The translations under genes were made by a program, and so were the position numbers. A stretch of DNA of 64,000 nucleotides from the NCBI RefSeq assembly GCF_003946345.1, contig NZ_RHNY01000001.1, forward strand, positions 164,469 to 228,468. The letters run 5' to 3'. This DNA comes from Levilactobacillus tongjiangensis (GTDB lineage: Bacteria; Bacillota; Bacilli; Lactobacillales; Lactobacillaceae). Positions 17,871 through 26,822 of the stretch are shown here, one piece after another; position 1 is the first letter of the stretch, and each line of letters starts with the position of its first letter. The notes under the pieces are model-generated. The model did no database searches. It saw only the letters and a program-made list of their open reading frames with translations, and was not told the DNA's origin.

Positions 17871-18045
17871 GAGTGCGTTCACATAAGGGGGGTGCGAACG
17901 CAGTTTAGAGGAGTTGGTTAGGCTTGAGGGAACCTAACCAGGGAATGATTCTCTTAGGGGGAGAGAATCTAAAAGGGGATTGGATATAGATTTTGATTAG
18001 TAATAGTTATTAGCTAATTACTATGGTTATTACTATACCCGGAGA
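17871..18045 (-). ncRNA. Candidate small RNA or 3'-UTR RNA with four hairpins and C-rich loops
   Basis: Four consecutive hairpins fill most of the 17792-18167 gap: tgcgttc/gaacgca, tggttagg/cctaacca, gattctct/agagaatc and tagtaata/tattacta. Read on the minus strand the loops hold caccccccttatg, ttccctcaag and ccccctaa, with ctcct linkers between stems and a strong terminator at the end. Such loops are complementary to Shine-Dalgarno sequences, as in known C-rich Gram-positive sRNAs. It follows the alpha/beta hydrolase gene with no terminator between, so it may be released from that mRNA. Strand and function are inferred. Confidence 0.45.
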
Positions 18046-18167
18046 TTGTGAATAGAAAAGGTCAAAAGCCGTGACGACTTTTTGATAAATTGGTAAAGAA
18101 AAAATAAAGTGTGAAGATTCTTCGAATACGTCCCAAATACCGTTAAGTTAGGCTTAAGGTTACTTAG

Positions 18168-19100
18168 TTAGTTGAAGTAAGTTTGTAAAAATTCTTCAAC
18201 GTGTTGCTGATAACGAGTCGGATTGATCCAGAAACTTTCGGCGTGTGAAGCGTTTTTCACAATCCAAAGTTGCTTAGGCGCGTGTGTAGCCGCGTAATTT
18301 TCGTAGGCCATACCAACCGGCACGTAGACGTCCTTTTCGCCGTGAATGAAAAGGATGGGGCGTTTGTTCTTTTTCAGCTGGTCGGTAGCAGTTACATCGC
18401 CGAGATAGTAGCCTAGCCGGCGCTTGGAAATGGTGCTAACTAACGGTTCGATTGGATACTTTGGAAGGTGGAACTGCCGTTTTAACAGGTAGGTCAATTC
18501 AGCCTCAATGCTGGAGTACCCACAGTCAGCGATGATTTCTTTGACTTGTGGGGGTAAACTTTCACCGGATAACATTTCCATGGTTGCGCCCCCCATGCTG
18601 ACACCAAACATAAGGATTTTCACGTCAGCGTTGGCGCGGTCGATGACCTGTTGAATCCATTGGAGGTAGTCCAGTCGGTCCAACCAGCCAAAACTAATGT
18701 ACTTGCCGGCGCTCTCACCGTGGCCCCGGTCGTCTGGTAAGAGGACGTTAAAGCCCAAACGGTGGTACATTTGGGCAAAGTTCGCCATGGTTTCACCGTT
18801 ACCCTTGTAACCGTGAGAAATGATGACAGTCTTGTCGCTGGGGGTTTCAGCGGGAATGTATTCTGCGACCATCCGATTTTGTGGGTCATGTTCGTGCAGG
18901 TACCATTTTTCCTTGTCGACGTGTTGGAACCAGTCGACATACGCGTAGTAGGCGTCAGCGTATTTTTGTTTGTCAGCCGAAGTTTCGGGAACGTAGTTGA
19001 CCCGCTTAAAGGCAAAGCTGAATAAGCGTTCGCTGGCAATCAATGAGGTGGCCGCAATCCCAAGTAGGGGGAGGGTCCAGGTCAGCGTTTTTTTCTTCAT
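18168..19100 (-). CDS. Alpha/beta hydrolase with N-terminal membrane anchor
   Basis: A 310-residue serine hydrolase. Residues 1-25 form a signal-anchor helix (LTWTLPLLGIAATSLIA). The catalytic triad is Ser in FGVSMGGATM, Asp in LFIHGEKDVYVP and His in NASHAESFW. The SHGYKGNGE oxyanion region and DDRGHGES loop match YqkD/BEM46-type hydrolases. It probably sits outside the membrane and acts on lipid or peptide esters; the substrate is unknown. There is a terminator for the upstream phosphatase gene, so it is transcribed separately. Confidence 0.9.
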   Translation of the reverse strand: MKKKTLTWTLPLLGIAATSLIASERLFSFAFKRVNYVPETSADKQKYADAYYAYVDWFQHVDKEKWYLHEHDPQNRMVAEYIPAETPSDKTVIISHGYKGNGETMANFAQMYHRLGFNVLLPDDRGHGESAGKYISFGWLDRLDYLQWIQQVIDRANADVKILMFGVSMGGATMEMLSGESLPPQVKEIIADCGYSSIEAELTYLLKRQFHLPKYPIEPLVSTISKRRLGYYLGDVTATDQLKKNKRPILFIHGEKDVYVPVGMAYENYAATHAPKQLWIVKNASHAESFWINPTRYQQHVEEFLQTYFN

Positions 19101-19132
19101 CGTTAATCAGGTCCTTTCGAATTATTGTTAAA

Positions 19133-19166
19133 AAACCAGACTGCCCGCTAACACGGTTAGTCTGGC
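19133..19166 (-). terminator. Terminator after the tyrosine phosphatase
   Basis: On the minus strand the arms ccagact and agtctgg enclose a 16-nt loop and are followed by six T. Confidence 0.75.
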
Positions 19167-19171
19167 ACGGA

Positions 19172-19972
19172 CTAGGCGTCCAAATAAAGTTGTTTTAAAT
19201 TAGTTAAGTCGCTGTGGGATAAACCTAAGACATCCTTCAGGTAGTCTTGCGTGCCACCGTACTGCGTATTGATAATTTTGTTGGCAGCATCGAAGTAATC
19301 GTTGCTAACGGAGTACAGGGCCCGAATGTTCGAAGCAAAGGCCTCACCGTAGCCCTTCTTTAAGGCATCCGTAGTAACCAGCTTAATGTGCTCTGCTGAA
19401 GTTTCATTCGTCATCAGATAGTCTTGACGAATCGTCTGGGGGTCAACTCCCAACGCACTCAACACAAAGAAGGCGCCCATCCCGGTACGGTCCTTACCAG
19501 CTGTACAGTGGAACAACACGGATTGTTGGTCATCCTCGTTCGCCAGTAACGTCGCAAAGAAGTCGTGGTAAGCACTCTGCGCTGAATCTAAGGTCACCAT
19601 TTGGCGGTAGACGTCGACCATGTGATCGTGACCAGCGTGACCATCACTAGAAAAGCGTTTCTGTAAATCAGCCTCGCTGGCCGAAGCATCCGTCTGGTCA
19701 TCTGCGGGGAAAACCGGGAGAAAATGGTACGTGACGCCTGCTGGCACGCGGTCTGGCGACTGAGCCTGTTCGTCCTTAGAACGGAAATCGACGTCGGCCA
19801 CGACACCGTAATTACTTAGCATTTGTTGATCTTCCGGGGTGAGCTCAGCCAACCCAGCGGTCCGCAACAACTTGTGCCACTTGACCGTGTGCCCGTCAAT
19901 CGTCCGGTAGCCGCCAAGCTCCCGAAAATTCCGACCGCCAGTCACATTTAAAATTCGTTGGTTGTCTGTCAT
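19172..19972 (-). CDS. Tyrosine-protein phosphatase (dual-specificity type)
   Basis: A 266-residue phosphatase of the Y_phosphatase3/IphP-like family found in lactobacilli and Listeria (LipA-like). The P-loop HCTAGKDRTGMGA (about residues 157-169) carries the catalytic Cys-x5-Arg. NFRELGGYRTIDG at the N-terminus and VVADVDFRSKDE are family motifs, the latter holding the general-acid region. ATG at 19972 is chosen, being 8 nt after aagggtgg; the ATG at 19996 has no such site. No signal peptide is seen, so it is cytosolic; it may act on phosphotyrosine or phosphoinositide-like substrates. Confidence 0.9.
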   Translation of the reverse strand: MTDNQRILNVTGGRNFRELGGYRTIDGHTVKWHKLLRTAGLAELTPEDQQMLSNYGVVADVDFRSKDEQAQSPDRVPAGVTYHFLPVFPADDQTDASASEADLQKRFSSDGHAGHDHMVDVYRQMVTLDSAQSAYHDFFATLLANEDDQQSVLFHCTAGKDRTGMGAFFVLSALGVDPQTIRQDYLMTNETSAEHIKLVTTDALKKGYGEAFASNIRALYSVSNDYFDAANKIINTQYGGTQDYLKDVLGLSHSDLTNLKQLYLDA

Positions 19973-20136
19973 TCGTTTTACCACCCTTTCAGTCATAAGT
20001 TGTTACCCTTTCTATTTTACCGGTTTTCCAGAAAATTACCTAGCAATTGGTTTAAGAAGGGGCGTTTTCGGCAAAAAGGCTGTATACTGTCAATTAAGAG
20101 TGAGAATTGTAGAAGGCAAAAGATAGGGTGATAGTC

Positions 20137-21024
20137 GTGAGTTTGCGTGGGAAATGGTTACTTTTCAAGACCCAGCATAGTCAACTTAAGCAACAGATCC
20201 AGCAAGCGTTTTTACAGCCTAGTCGGCAAAACCGGGCCGTAGTCCCCGAAAAGTTCCCAGCCAATATGGTGACTAAGGAACGCGAGGTCTTCGGTGGGCG
20301 GTTGTTGACCGTGGCCTCGGGTGCGCCATTACCGCAACACGTGTTGCTATTTCACGGTGGGGCGTACACCATGCAGGGAATCGACAGTCACCGTAAATTA
20401 ATGGAAACGTTGGTCGATCAAGCTAACCTCAGAATCACATATGTAGATTATCCGTTGGTTCCGGAGGCAACTGTGGATGATACGCTGGTGTTTGCGATGA
20501 ATAGTTATAGCTATTTGCGGGCCCAGTATCCCGACGACCAATTCTTTTTAATGGGTGACTCTGCCGGTGGTGGTTTGGCACTTTCGTTGTTACAACAGCT
20601 GAAGGAACACCAAGAACCGCTTCCTGCCGGGACTATTTTGATTTCGCCGTGGACGGACTTGAGTATGATGAATCCGGATTTGAAGACTGCTGCCAAGCAC
20701 GATCCATATTTAACGCTAGCCACGTTAAAGAAAATTGGGTTTGCGTACGCTGGTGATCATCCAGTGACGGATCCGCTGGTGAGTCCCATCTATGGGAATT
20801 TTGATAATTTAGGACCGATTCAATTGTATTTTGGTGCTAATGAACTACTAGCTGCCGATGATGAACGGCTGCTGCAAAAACTTAAAGCAGCTGAAGGAAC
20901 GCCCATCAAGGCCCGCCGGTTGAAGTCGATGCTTCACGATTATATTTTGTGGAATAAATTACCAGAATCCAAACGAACGTTGAAGGAAGTTAAGCAGTTT
21001 ATTTTAACGGGAGACTTGGATTAG
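20137..21024 (+). CDS. Alpha/beta hydrolase, HSL-type esterase
   Basis: A 295-residue esterase/lipase of the hormone-sensitive-lipase group. The oxyanion-hole motif LLFHGGAY, nucleophile elbow GDSAGGG, an acidic residue near LLAADDER and His in SMLHDY form the expected set. The start is GTG at 20137, 8 nt after aggg; the upstream GTG at 20128 overlaps the Shine-Dalgarno. It is monocistronic with its own terminator. It probably hydrolyses short acyl esters in the cytosol. Confidence 0.9.
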   Translation: MSLRGKWLLFKTQHSQLKQQIQQAFLQPSRQNRAVVPEKFPANMVTKEREVFGGRLLTVASGAPLPQHVLLFHGGAYTMQGIDSHRKLMETLVDQANLRITYVDYPLVPEATVDDTLVFAMNSYSYLRAQYPDDQFFLMGDSAGGGLALSLLQQLKEHQEPLPAGTILISPWTDLSMMNPDLKTAAKHDPYLTLATLKKIGFAYAGDHPVTDPLVSPIYGNFDNLGPIQLYFGANELLAADDERLLQKLKAAEGTPIKARRLKSMLHDYILWNKLPESKRTLKEVKQFILTGDLD

Positions 21025-21079
21025 GCGGGGTTGCAGGACCATCTATCCTGGAAACTGTTTGATGTAAATAAGGAACCAG

Positions 21080-21111
21080 TAGGCCGGGTCGAATGACACG
21101 GCCTTTTTTGG
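21080..21111 (+). terminator. Terminator after the HSL-type esterase
   Basis: Arms aggccg and cggcct are followed by a run of six T. The gap to 21281 holds the S53 promoter region and no other gene. Confidence 0.7.
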
Positions 21112-21280
21112 CGTACATTAAGAGGGAGATAATAGTGACGACCAACTAGTTCTGCGCCTCAACAACTGTCGTAGCATTCGTCTTTGTTAACCCGTCTAAT
21201 TTATCGGTAACCAACCAGTAATTCCCCATTCTTTTTGTGGCCAACGGCGTATAATATGAACATACGAAGGGGATGGATTC

Positions 21281-23125
21281 ATGAAAATACGTTTAATTGT
21301 GGCTAGCCTAGTAGTTGGGCTGTTGGGGGTTACAGGCGCGCAAGCCAGTGCAGCACAGACAACGTCGCTGGCCACACCATATCGGGAGAGCTCGTTAACT
21401 GGGCTTAAAAATGTTAAACAGGTCGCTAAGGGGAAAACGGTGACGTTGGACTTGGTATTGAAGACGCGTAACGCCAACAAGCTAACGTCGACAGCCTTAG
21501 CCGTTAATACGCCAGGGAATTCGCAATTTCAGCAATTCCTAACACCGAGCACATTTCGGTCTAAGTTTGGTCAATCAGCTAGCACGACCAAACGCCTGAC
21601 AACTTACTTCAAGGCCCGGCATCTGAAGGTCGTCACGTTTAATGATGGCTTAGTGATGCAGCTGAAGGGGTCAGCTGCCGCGATTGATGCTACGTTCGCG
21701 ACTAAGCTAAAGACGGCGAGCTATCACGGCAAAAAACTGCAATATTCTAAGAAGACGCCGCGATTACCAAAGAACGTGGCGCAACCCATTGAAGCGGTCA
21801 TCGGTATTACCAATTTGGTTAAACTCACGGGTCTATCGGAACCTGGGAGCACGGCGAGCGATGGACCGACGGCGGATGGCGCGCCCAAGAACTTTCTTTC
21901 GCAGTATCATGCCACAGACTTGGCCGCCAACAATCAGGGCCAGGGTCAAACCATTGGTATCATTAGCTTTAGCAAGGTGAAAACGGCTGATATCACTCAT
22001 TTCTGGTCAGAAGAGGGTGTTGCGACTTCCGCCAACCGCATCAGTGTGAAGTCGACTGGCGGGATGAATGTTTGGGGAAACGTTGATCCAGGTAACGCCG
22101 AAACTTCGCTGGATGTCGAGCAGGCCGGCGCGCTGGCACCGAAGGCCAAAATTCGGGTCTACACCGCGTCACTTAGTGATGTTGGGTGGATCAACGCCTT
22201 TGCTAGCGCCTTTGGTGAAAATAAGGCGAGTACCCTCTCTCTGAGCTGGGGCCTGTCCGAAGGTGTTCTCCAGAGTCTCAGTAAGTATCACTTGTTAACG
22301 CCGTTATACGGAAGCATCATGAGCACGCTACTATCTCAGGGAGCGACGCAAGGGGTGTCAACCTTTGCGGCTTCTGGGGACAGTGGTGCCTACGGAGAAG
22401 AACTAGCGGCTAACGGTGACGTAAACGAGGGAATCTACGCCAACTTCCCAGCCAGCAACCCGTGGGTCACGGCGACTGGTGGAACGACGTTGCCATTTTC
22501 TGGAGACTTGCAGAACGGTAATCACGTCACCGTTAAGCAAGAACGAACTTGGGGTGGCGATGCGTTATTTAATGCGTACCATCGTGATCCGGACTTCTTT
22601 AAAGAAAACTCGGACGCCATGGATACGCTGCAGAGTGGTAGTGGCGGCGGGATTTCTACGCTGTATGGCACACCGAAGTATCAACAAGGGGTTTCGGGGG
22701 TCAACACTTACAATGCCCGGCAGTACCTGTCTGCTAGTGGCTTGCCTCGGCTGAATCCTAAATTGATTCAAGGCCATCAGAGTGGTCGAAACTTCCCAGA
22801 CGTTGTGGCCGATGCCGACCCACTTACGGGCTATGATTCTTACACCTCCAGTGATGGCTGGCAAGTCATTGGGGGAACCAGCGTTGTGGCACCGCAGTTT
22901 GCAGCCATGACGGCTCTAATGAATGGAAGTCGGACGCACCGGATGGGCCTGTGGAACCCGCAGCTCTATGCCTTGGCGCAAACATCTGAGTCACCGTTTA
23001 CCCAACTGGATGCGACGACCAATAACAGTAATCTGTTCTACGTGGGCCAGCCTGGTAAGACTTACAATCAAGCTGCCGGTTTGGGTACCGTGAACTTTGA
23101 CGAGTTAGCACACGTTTTCCAATAA
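21281..23125 (+). CDS. Secreted S53 family (sedolisin/pro-kumamolisin) peptidase
   Basis: A 614-residue secreted serine-carboxyl peptidase. Residues 1-27 are a signal peptide. An activation prodomain follows (about 40-180, with NSQFQQFLTPSTFRSKFG typical of pro-kumamolisins). The catalytic domain shows GNAETSLDVEQAGALAPKA (the Glu and Asp of the triad) and GGTSVVAPQFAAM (the Ser). The C-terminal PDVVADADPLTGYD and NQAAGLGTVNF resemble the calcium site. S53 enzymes work at acid pH, which suits a lactic acid producer; a role in external protein breakdown is inferred. The start follows aagggg. Confidence 0.93.
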   Translation: MKIRLIVASLVVGLLGVTGAQASAAQTTSLATPYRESSLTGLKNVKQVAKGKTVTLDLVLKTRNANKLTSTALAVNTPGNSQFQQFLTPSTFRSKFGQSASTTKRLTTYFKARHLKVVTFNDGLVMQLKGSAAAIDATFATKLKTASYHGKKLQYSKKTPRLPKNVAQPIEAVIGITNLVKLTGLSEPGSTASDGPTADGAPKNFLSQYHATDLAANNQGQGQTIGIISFSKVKTADITHFWSEEGVATSANRISVKSTGGMNVWGNVDPGNAETSLDVEQAGALAPKAKIRVYTASLSDVGWINAFASAFGENKASTLSLSWGLSEGVLQSLSKYHLLTPLYGSIMSTLLSQGATQGVSTFAASGDSGAYGEELAANGDVNEGIYANFPASNPWVTATGGTTLPFSGDLQNGNHVTVKQERTWGGDALFNAYHRDPDFFKENSDAMDTLQSGSGGGISTLYGTPKYQQGVSGVNTYNARQYLSASGLPRLNPKLIQGHQSGRNFPDVVADADPLTGYDSYTSSDGWQVIGGTSVVAPQFAAMTALMNGSRTHRMGLWNPQLYALAQTSESPFTQLDATTNNSNLFYVGQPGKTYNQAAGLGTVNFDELAHVFQ

Positions 23126-23130
23126 AAAAT

Positions 23131-23186
23131 AGAGTGGGCTAGAGGGCGTTAAGCGAAGCTAGCTGCCGTCTAGCGCACGTTTCAGC
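23131..23186 (+). ncRNA. 3'-UTR structured element, copy 3 (short form)
   Basis: It begins 5 bp after the S53 stop codon and ends before the terminator. It shares agagtggg, gttaagcg, gctgcc and gcgcacgtttc with the elements at 30977-31099 and 44260-44381, in the same orientation relative to the host gene. gctaga pairs with tctagc, replacing different bases in the other copies. The inner extension of the longer copies is absent. Confidence 0.55.
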
Positions 23187-23206
23187 AATATAGATTTGAA
23201 TATGAA

Positions 23207-23243
23207 AAAATGGCCTGGGAGCTTATTCCAGGCCATTTTTGAT
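23207..23243. terminator. Bidirectional terminator between S53 and the 23274 gene
   Basis: Arms atggcctgg and ccaggccat, with A-run and T-run on the two sides. Confidence 0.85.
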
Positions 23244-23273
23244 TTTGTAGTTGCTTAAGTGTTGCCGAGTCAT

Positions 23274-23876
23274 TTATTTGTAGACGATGCTGTAATCGCC
23301 TGAATCCTTTTGATGGGGAAAGTCGGTACCAGTGAAAGCGTTGGTGGGCATCCACGTGGTCAAGTCCTCATAGCTGTAATTTTTCGTTGATTTAGTTTTG
23401 ATCTGCCGGCTAGCCGTCTTGCTGTCGGTCATGATGCTGGCAATTTTACTGGATTTTTTGACGGGAATCAGATAGGCGTTGGCACCACCAGCTGGGACCT
23501 TGCTGTAAACGGCGTAGACTGGAATCTTCTTCTGATGAAATCTGTAATTAAAGACGTAACGTTTGGTCCGGGGGTTAACCTTGACCTTTACCTGGTCGGT
23601 ATCGTTTAGGTCAGTATTGCCAAATTGCGTGGCAATCTTGGGTTCATAACTTAGTTTGGATTGCTTAAGTGCCAGTTGAACGACCGCCTTACCACTGGAA
23701 ACACCCGCTGGTAAGGGATTGGCTTGCTTATGGTGGGTGGTGATATTCATGCCCAGAGCGAATAACAAAAATAAGATGCCGACCCAAATTTGCCAGCCTT
23801 TACGTGGTTGGCGTAGGTTGGTCCAGATTAAGAGGATCCCCCAAGCGATGAAGAACCAAGTGACAAATGAATTCAT
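23274..23876 (-). CDS. Membrane-anchored hypothetical protein
   Basis: A 200-residue protein with two N-terminal membrane helices (VTWFFIAWGILLIW and WQIWVGILFLLFALGM), then a soluble extracytoplasmic part with Lys-rich segments and no cysteine. I do not recognise a family, though lactobacilli carry many similar two-helix proteins. The start ATG at 23876 follows ggaaagg. It converges on the S53 peptidase. Confidence 0.75.
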   Translation of the reverse strand: MNSFVTWFFIAWGILLIWTNLRQPRKGWQIWVGILFLLFALGMNITTHHKQANPLPAGVSSGKAVVQLALKQSKLSYEPKIATQFGNTDLNDTDQVKVKVNPRTKRYVFNYRFHQKKIPVYAVYSKVPAGGANAYLIPVKKSSKIASIMTDSKTASRQIKTKSTKNYSYEDLTTWMPTNAFTGTDFPHQKDSGDYSIVYK

Positions 23877-24000
23877 AAGTAGCCGACCTTTCCGTAGCTG
23901 AATTGATTAGTTAAAAGTTTGTCCATTGCTAGCTTAAGTCAGACTAGGTCAATCTACAATACCAGGTTTAGCCGTTGTGAGTAGAATGGTTACAGCCATC

Positions 24001-24031
24001 AAAAAAGGTTCGAGCCAGTTGGCTCGAACCT
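24001..24031 (-). terminator. Terminator after the YczE-like gene
   Basis: Arms aggttcgagcc and ggctcgaacct form an 11-bp stem with a 4-nt loop; six T follow on the minus strand. Confidence 0.88.
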
Positions 24032-24046
24032 CCTTAACAATTAAAA

Positions 24047-24703
24047 TTAGACATCCACGTGATGTTTTAAAGACGGAAAGACGTGGTAGTCCGCCCAAGC
24101 CATAACAATACCTTGAGTGACTAGCGCCCAAATTGTCCCGAAACCGATGGCGTTTAGCTCACCAGTGAAGATGTAGGACAAAATAATAATGGTGACCGGT
24201 GGGACGTAGCTGGCCCACTGCGCGATGACGGCGGAACCGTGTAGGAACCGGAAACGCAGGATGTAGGCCACGTCGTCATTGGGATGCATGATGACGTTAC
24301 AGCGCTGGTAGATGGACACGGCGAAGGCCACGCCAATCAGCCCAATGATGTCAACGATGACCCGGCCCGTCAGGTTCAACTTGCCCACACCCACCCAGTT
24401 CCAGAAGTACCCGATCCATTCGACCAGGTAACTGAAGGGGATGATGTAGAGAATGTTGGAGACGAACCGTTTGCGGTCGAATCGCCCAAGCAACAGCTGG
24501 TTCATCAAGGTGATGACGACCCCGTAAACGAACATGGTTGTTCCTAGGGGCACGTGAATCCAGTTTGCCAGGTTCACAGATGAACCGGTCCACACCGCAC
24601 TCCCGAGATTGGTCGAGATGGTGAGGGCGTTAGCGGCGGAATTAAGTAAAATGGAGAACGTCAAAAAACGCATCCGTTGCCCGAAGTCCTTCATTTTCGC
24701 CAC
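24047..24703 (-). CDS. YczE/YyaS-like integral membrane protein
   Basis: A 218-residue protein with five or six membrane helices. Features such as ALTISTNLGSAVWTG near the N-terminus and a central VIVDIIGLIGVAFAVSIYQRC match the YczE/YitT-like family of unknown function. The start GTG at 24703 lies 9 nt after gagg; an ATG at 24694 is a less likely alternative. No operon partner is evident. Confidence 0.8.
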   Translation of the reverse strand: MAKMKDFGQRMRFLTFSILLNSAANALTISTNLGSAVWTGSSVNLANWIHVPLGTTMFVYGVVITLMNQLLLGRFDRKRFVSNILYIIPFSYLVEWIGYFWNWVGVGKLNLTGRVIVDIIGLIGVAFAVSIYQRCNVIMHPNDDVAYILRFRFLHGSAVIAQWASYVPPVTIIILSYIFTGELNAIGFGTIWALVTQGIVMAWADYHVFPSLKHHVDV

Positions 24704-24779
24704 TACCGTTCACCTCTTCATTAGTCTATTTTCTAGTTTAGCCGAATGACGAGGGAAGTAAAAGACCTTTACGTTAATT

Positions 24780-25514
24780 TTACACTTCCGGGGTCCGAGC
24801 GGCGGCTCGGTTCACAAAGTTTTCAAAAATTTGCCGTGACTCTTCGTGGTGTTTGTACATGTTTTCAGGGTGCCACTGCACAGCGACAATTTGGTCGCTG
24901 TTTCTGGACTCCAAGGCTTCAATGACCTCGTCGTCTGCTTGCGCCGTAATCGCCAGGGATGGCGCCACTTGGTTAACAGCCTGGTGGTGTCGGGAGTTCA
25001 CGTAGGGACGGACACCAGTCAGTTTGGCCAGCGTACTGCCGGGCACAACGGTGATGTGGTGGCTGGGTTGGTTGCCTGCTGCGGCCTGACTGTGTTTGAT
25101 TTCAGCAGTTGGGTCTTCACTGAGATCTTGATACAAGGTACCGCCCAAGCCGACGTTGATCAACTGGAGGCCCCGGCAGATACCCAGGATGGCCTTGTTG
25201 GCAGCGACTGATTGCTTAAGTAATTCAATTTCAAAGAGGTCGCGCTTCCGGTAGGTTTTGCCCAAACGCAGGTGAGGTTCCTGACCGAAAAAGGTGGGAT
25301 CGACGTCAAAACCGCCAAGGAAGGCAATGCCGTCAAAAAGGGGCAGGTAGTCGGCAACGTCTTCGGGGTCCACGCTAGGCAAAATGACGGGAAGCCCGCC
25401 AGCCTTCACGATGGCTTCGATGACGGGACGGGGCGCGAAGGCCGCGTTTCGTTCGTTGATAATGTTGGTTGCTTCGTCGAGTGTGTCGGCGGGTAAGGCA
25501 ATTCGTGGGCGCAT
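24780..25514 (-). CDS. Gamma-glutamyl-gamma-aminobutyrate hydrolase family (class I amidotransferase-like)
   Basis: A 244-residue PuuD-type glutamine amidotransferase-fold hydrolase. The nucleophile Cys is in AILGICRGLQLINV and the His-Glu pair in AVQWHPENMY. FLGGFDVDPTFFGQEP is the family's early motif. It probably cleaves gamma-glutamyl amides in the cytosol. The ATG at 25514 follows aaagga. The puuA/puuB partners of the enteric pathway are absent from the neighbourhood, so the substrate is uncertain. Confidence 0.9.
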   Translation of the reverse strand: MRPRIALPADTLDEATNIINERNAAFAPRPVIEAIVKAGGLPVILPSVDPEDVADYLPLFDGIAFLGGFDVDPTFFGQEPHLRLGKTYRKRDLFEIELLKQSVAANKAILGICRGLQLINVGLGGTLYQDLSEDPTAEIKHSQAAAGNQPSHHITVVPGSTLAKLTGVRPYVNSRHHQAVNQVAPSLAITAQADDEVIEALESRNSDQIVAVQWHPENMYKHHEESRQIFENFVNRAAARTPEV

Positions 25515-25674
25515 AGCGTCGCTTCCTTTCAGTGCTATTTATCGACTAGTATACCCACTCCCACGGTTATTTGTCACGAAGCCGAGAAAATAGATATGAT
25601 GAAATAGTTAACAAATTAAGGATTTAATTCTATAGTAAGGTAGTAGACTAATAAATTTAAGCGAGGTAGACATG

Positions 25675-25920
25675 ATGACAGAACGGCAAGTGATTCAAGA
25701 AATTTTGAATTCCGAAGCGTTGGAATACAGCTTTGAAAACGTCGATGAGGATTCTAAGGAATACACGCTTTTGTTGAAGCGGCAGGAACAAGATGTACGC
25801 TCGGTCGATGAATTGAACAATGAAATCAAGAAATACTTCCAGAGTGCTGACTTTGATTATCAAGAAGAATTGAACCCTGAAGGCGACGCCGATATTCGAT
25901 TGGTTATCAAGCGTAACTAG
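25675..25920 (+). CDS. Small acidic hypothetical protein
   Basis: An 81-residue acidic protein rich in Glu, Asp and Tyr (ALEYSFENVDEDSKEY, FDYQEELNPEGDADI). It has no signal peptide or membrane helix. The second of two consecutive ATGs (25675) is 8 nt after gagg and is chosen. The codons look typical of expressed genes here. No function is recognised. Confidence 0.7.
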   Translation: MTERQVIQEILNSEALEYSFENVDEDSKEYTLLLKRQEQDVRSVDELNNEIKKYFQSADFDYQEELNPEGDADIRLVIKRN

Positions 25921-26039
25921 TTCAACAAGCAACAAGCGTGAGCTAAGTAGTCGCTGTTTTCTACTGGCACACGAGACATAGGGGTTGAGCCGTCTGCTCA
26001 GCTCCTTTTTGTAACCTTAATTTTAGGAGGACGGTTGGA

Positions 26040-26687
26040 ATGACGATTGAAGAATTGTACCGCACAATGGCGAAGCAGATGGGGCCGCAACCGTGGCTCA
26101 AACCAGGGACCCCGTGGGCCGAAACTCCGGTGTAAATCATGCTGGGCGCCATCCTGGTACAAAACACCAACTGGCGAAACGTTGAGCCGTCCCTGATCAA
26201 TTTGAAACGGGAAACGGGCTTTGATCCCGCACAAATCCGCCAACTCACGCCCGAGACGTTGGTACCACTAATCAAGACCAGTGGGTTCTACCAGCGGAAG
26301 GGGGCCGCGATTTTAGCCTTGGCCGACTGGCTTGGTCAGGCTGCTGATGACCTGGTCGCACTCAAGCAGCGGGATGGGGCCAGCTTACGGCACGACCTGC
26401 TGGGAATCACTGGCATCGGCAACGAAACGGCTGATTATATTTTGATGTACACTCTCGACCACGGGACGTTCATGGTCGACACCTATGCACGGCGATTATT
26501 TGCGTGGCTGGGAGCGACCATGCCGAAGACTTATCCGGCGTTTCAGAAACAAGTCTTGGCCCGATTCTCACTGGAATTGGCGGACTACCAAGAATTTCAC
26601 GCGTTGATCGATGAGTTTGGCAAGCAAGTTAAGTCCGAAGAAGACTTCGCCCAGTCCTTTTTGGCCGGGCAGCGACTGACGCTGTAA
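26040..26687 (+). pseudogene. HhH-GPD DNA glycosylase (endonuclease III / MagIII-like) with in-frame nonsense codon
   Basis: An aggagg site precedes ATG at 26040, which opens a frame of 31 codons ending in PWAETPV, then TAA at 26133-26135, then continues in the same frame as IMLGAILVQNTNWRNVEPS to 26687. Homologues as I recall them have an acidic residue at the stop position (E-x-M-x-G-A-I-L-x-Q-N-T), so GAA to TAA is the simplest explanation. The rest is intact: helix-hairpin-helix LLGITGIGNETADY and catalytic Asp in FMVDTYARRLF. There is no C-terminal iron-sulfur cysteine cluster. A shorter protein from ATG 26139 is possible but would lack the first helix. Confidence 0.85.
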
Positions 26688-26754
26688 ACCTTAAGAAATT
26701 CACAAACCACCGGTGGGGCGAAACAAATTCTGGCCGCAACATCAGCGAGCGTGC

Positions 26755-26788
26755 TATGATAAGTGCATTAAGTTTGGAACCGCTTCCG
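26755..26788 (+). promoter_or_regulatory. glpK promoter -10 and catabolite-response (cre) site
   Basis: A tatgat -10 box at 26755-26760 is followed at 26774-26788 by ttggaaccgcttccg, which fits the cre consensus WTGNAANCGNWNNCW except for the last base. CcpA bound downstream of the start site would act as a roadblock, giving glucose repression of glycerol use. This is inference from the match. Confidence 0.6.
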
Positions 26789-26822
26789 TTCGCGAAGCAA
26801 AGACTTGGAGGGAGATTTACAT

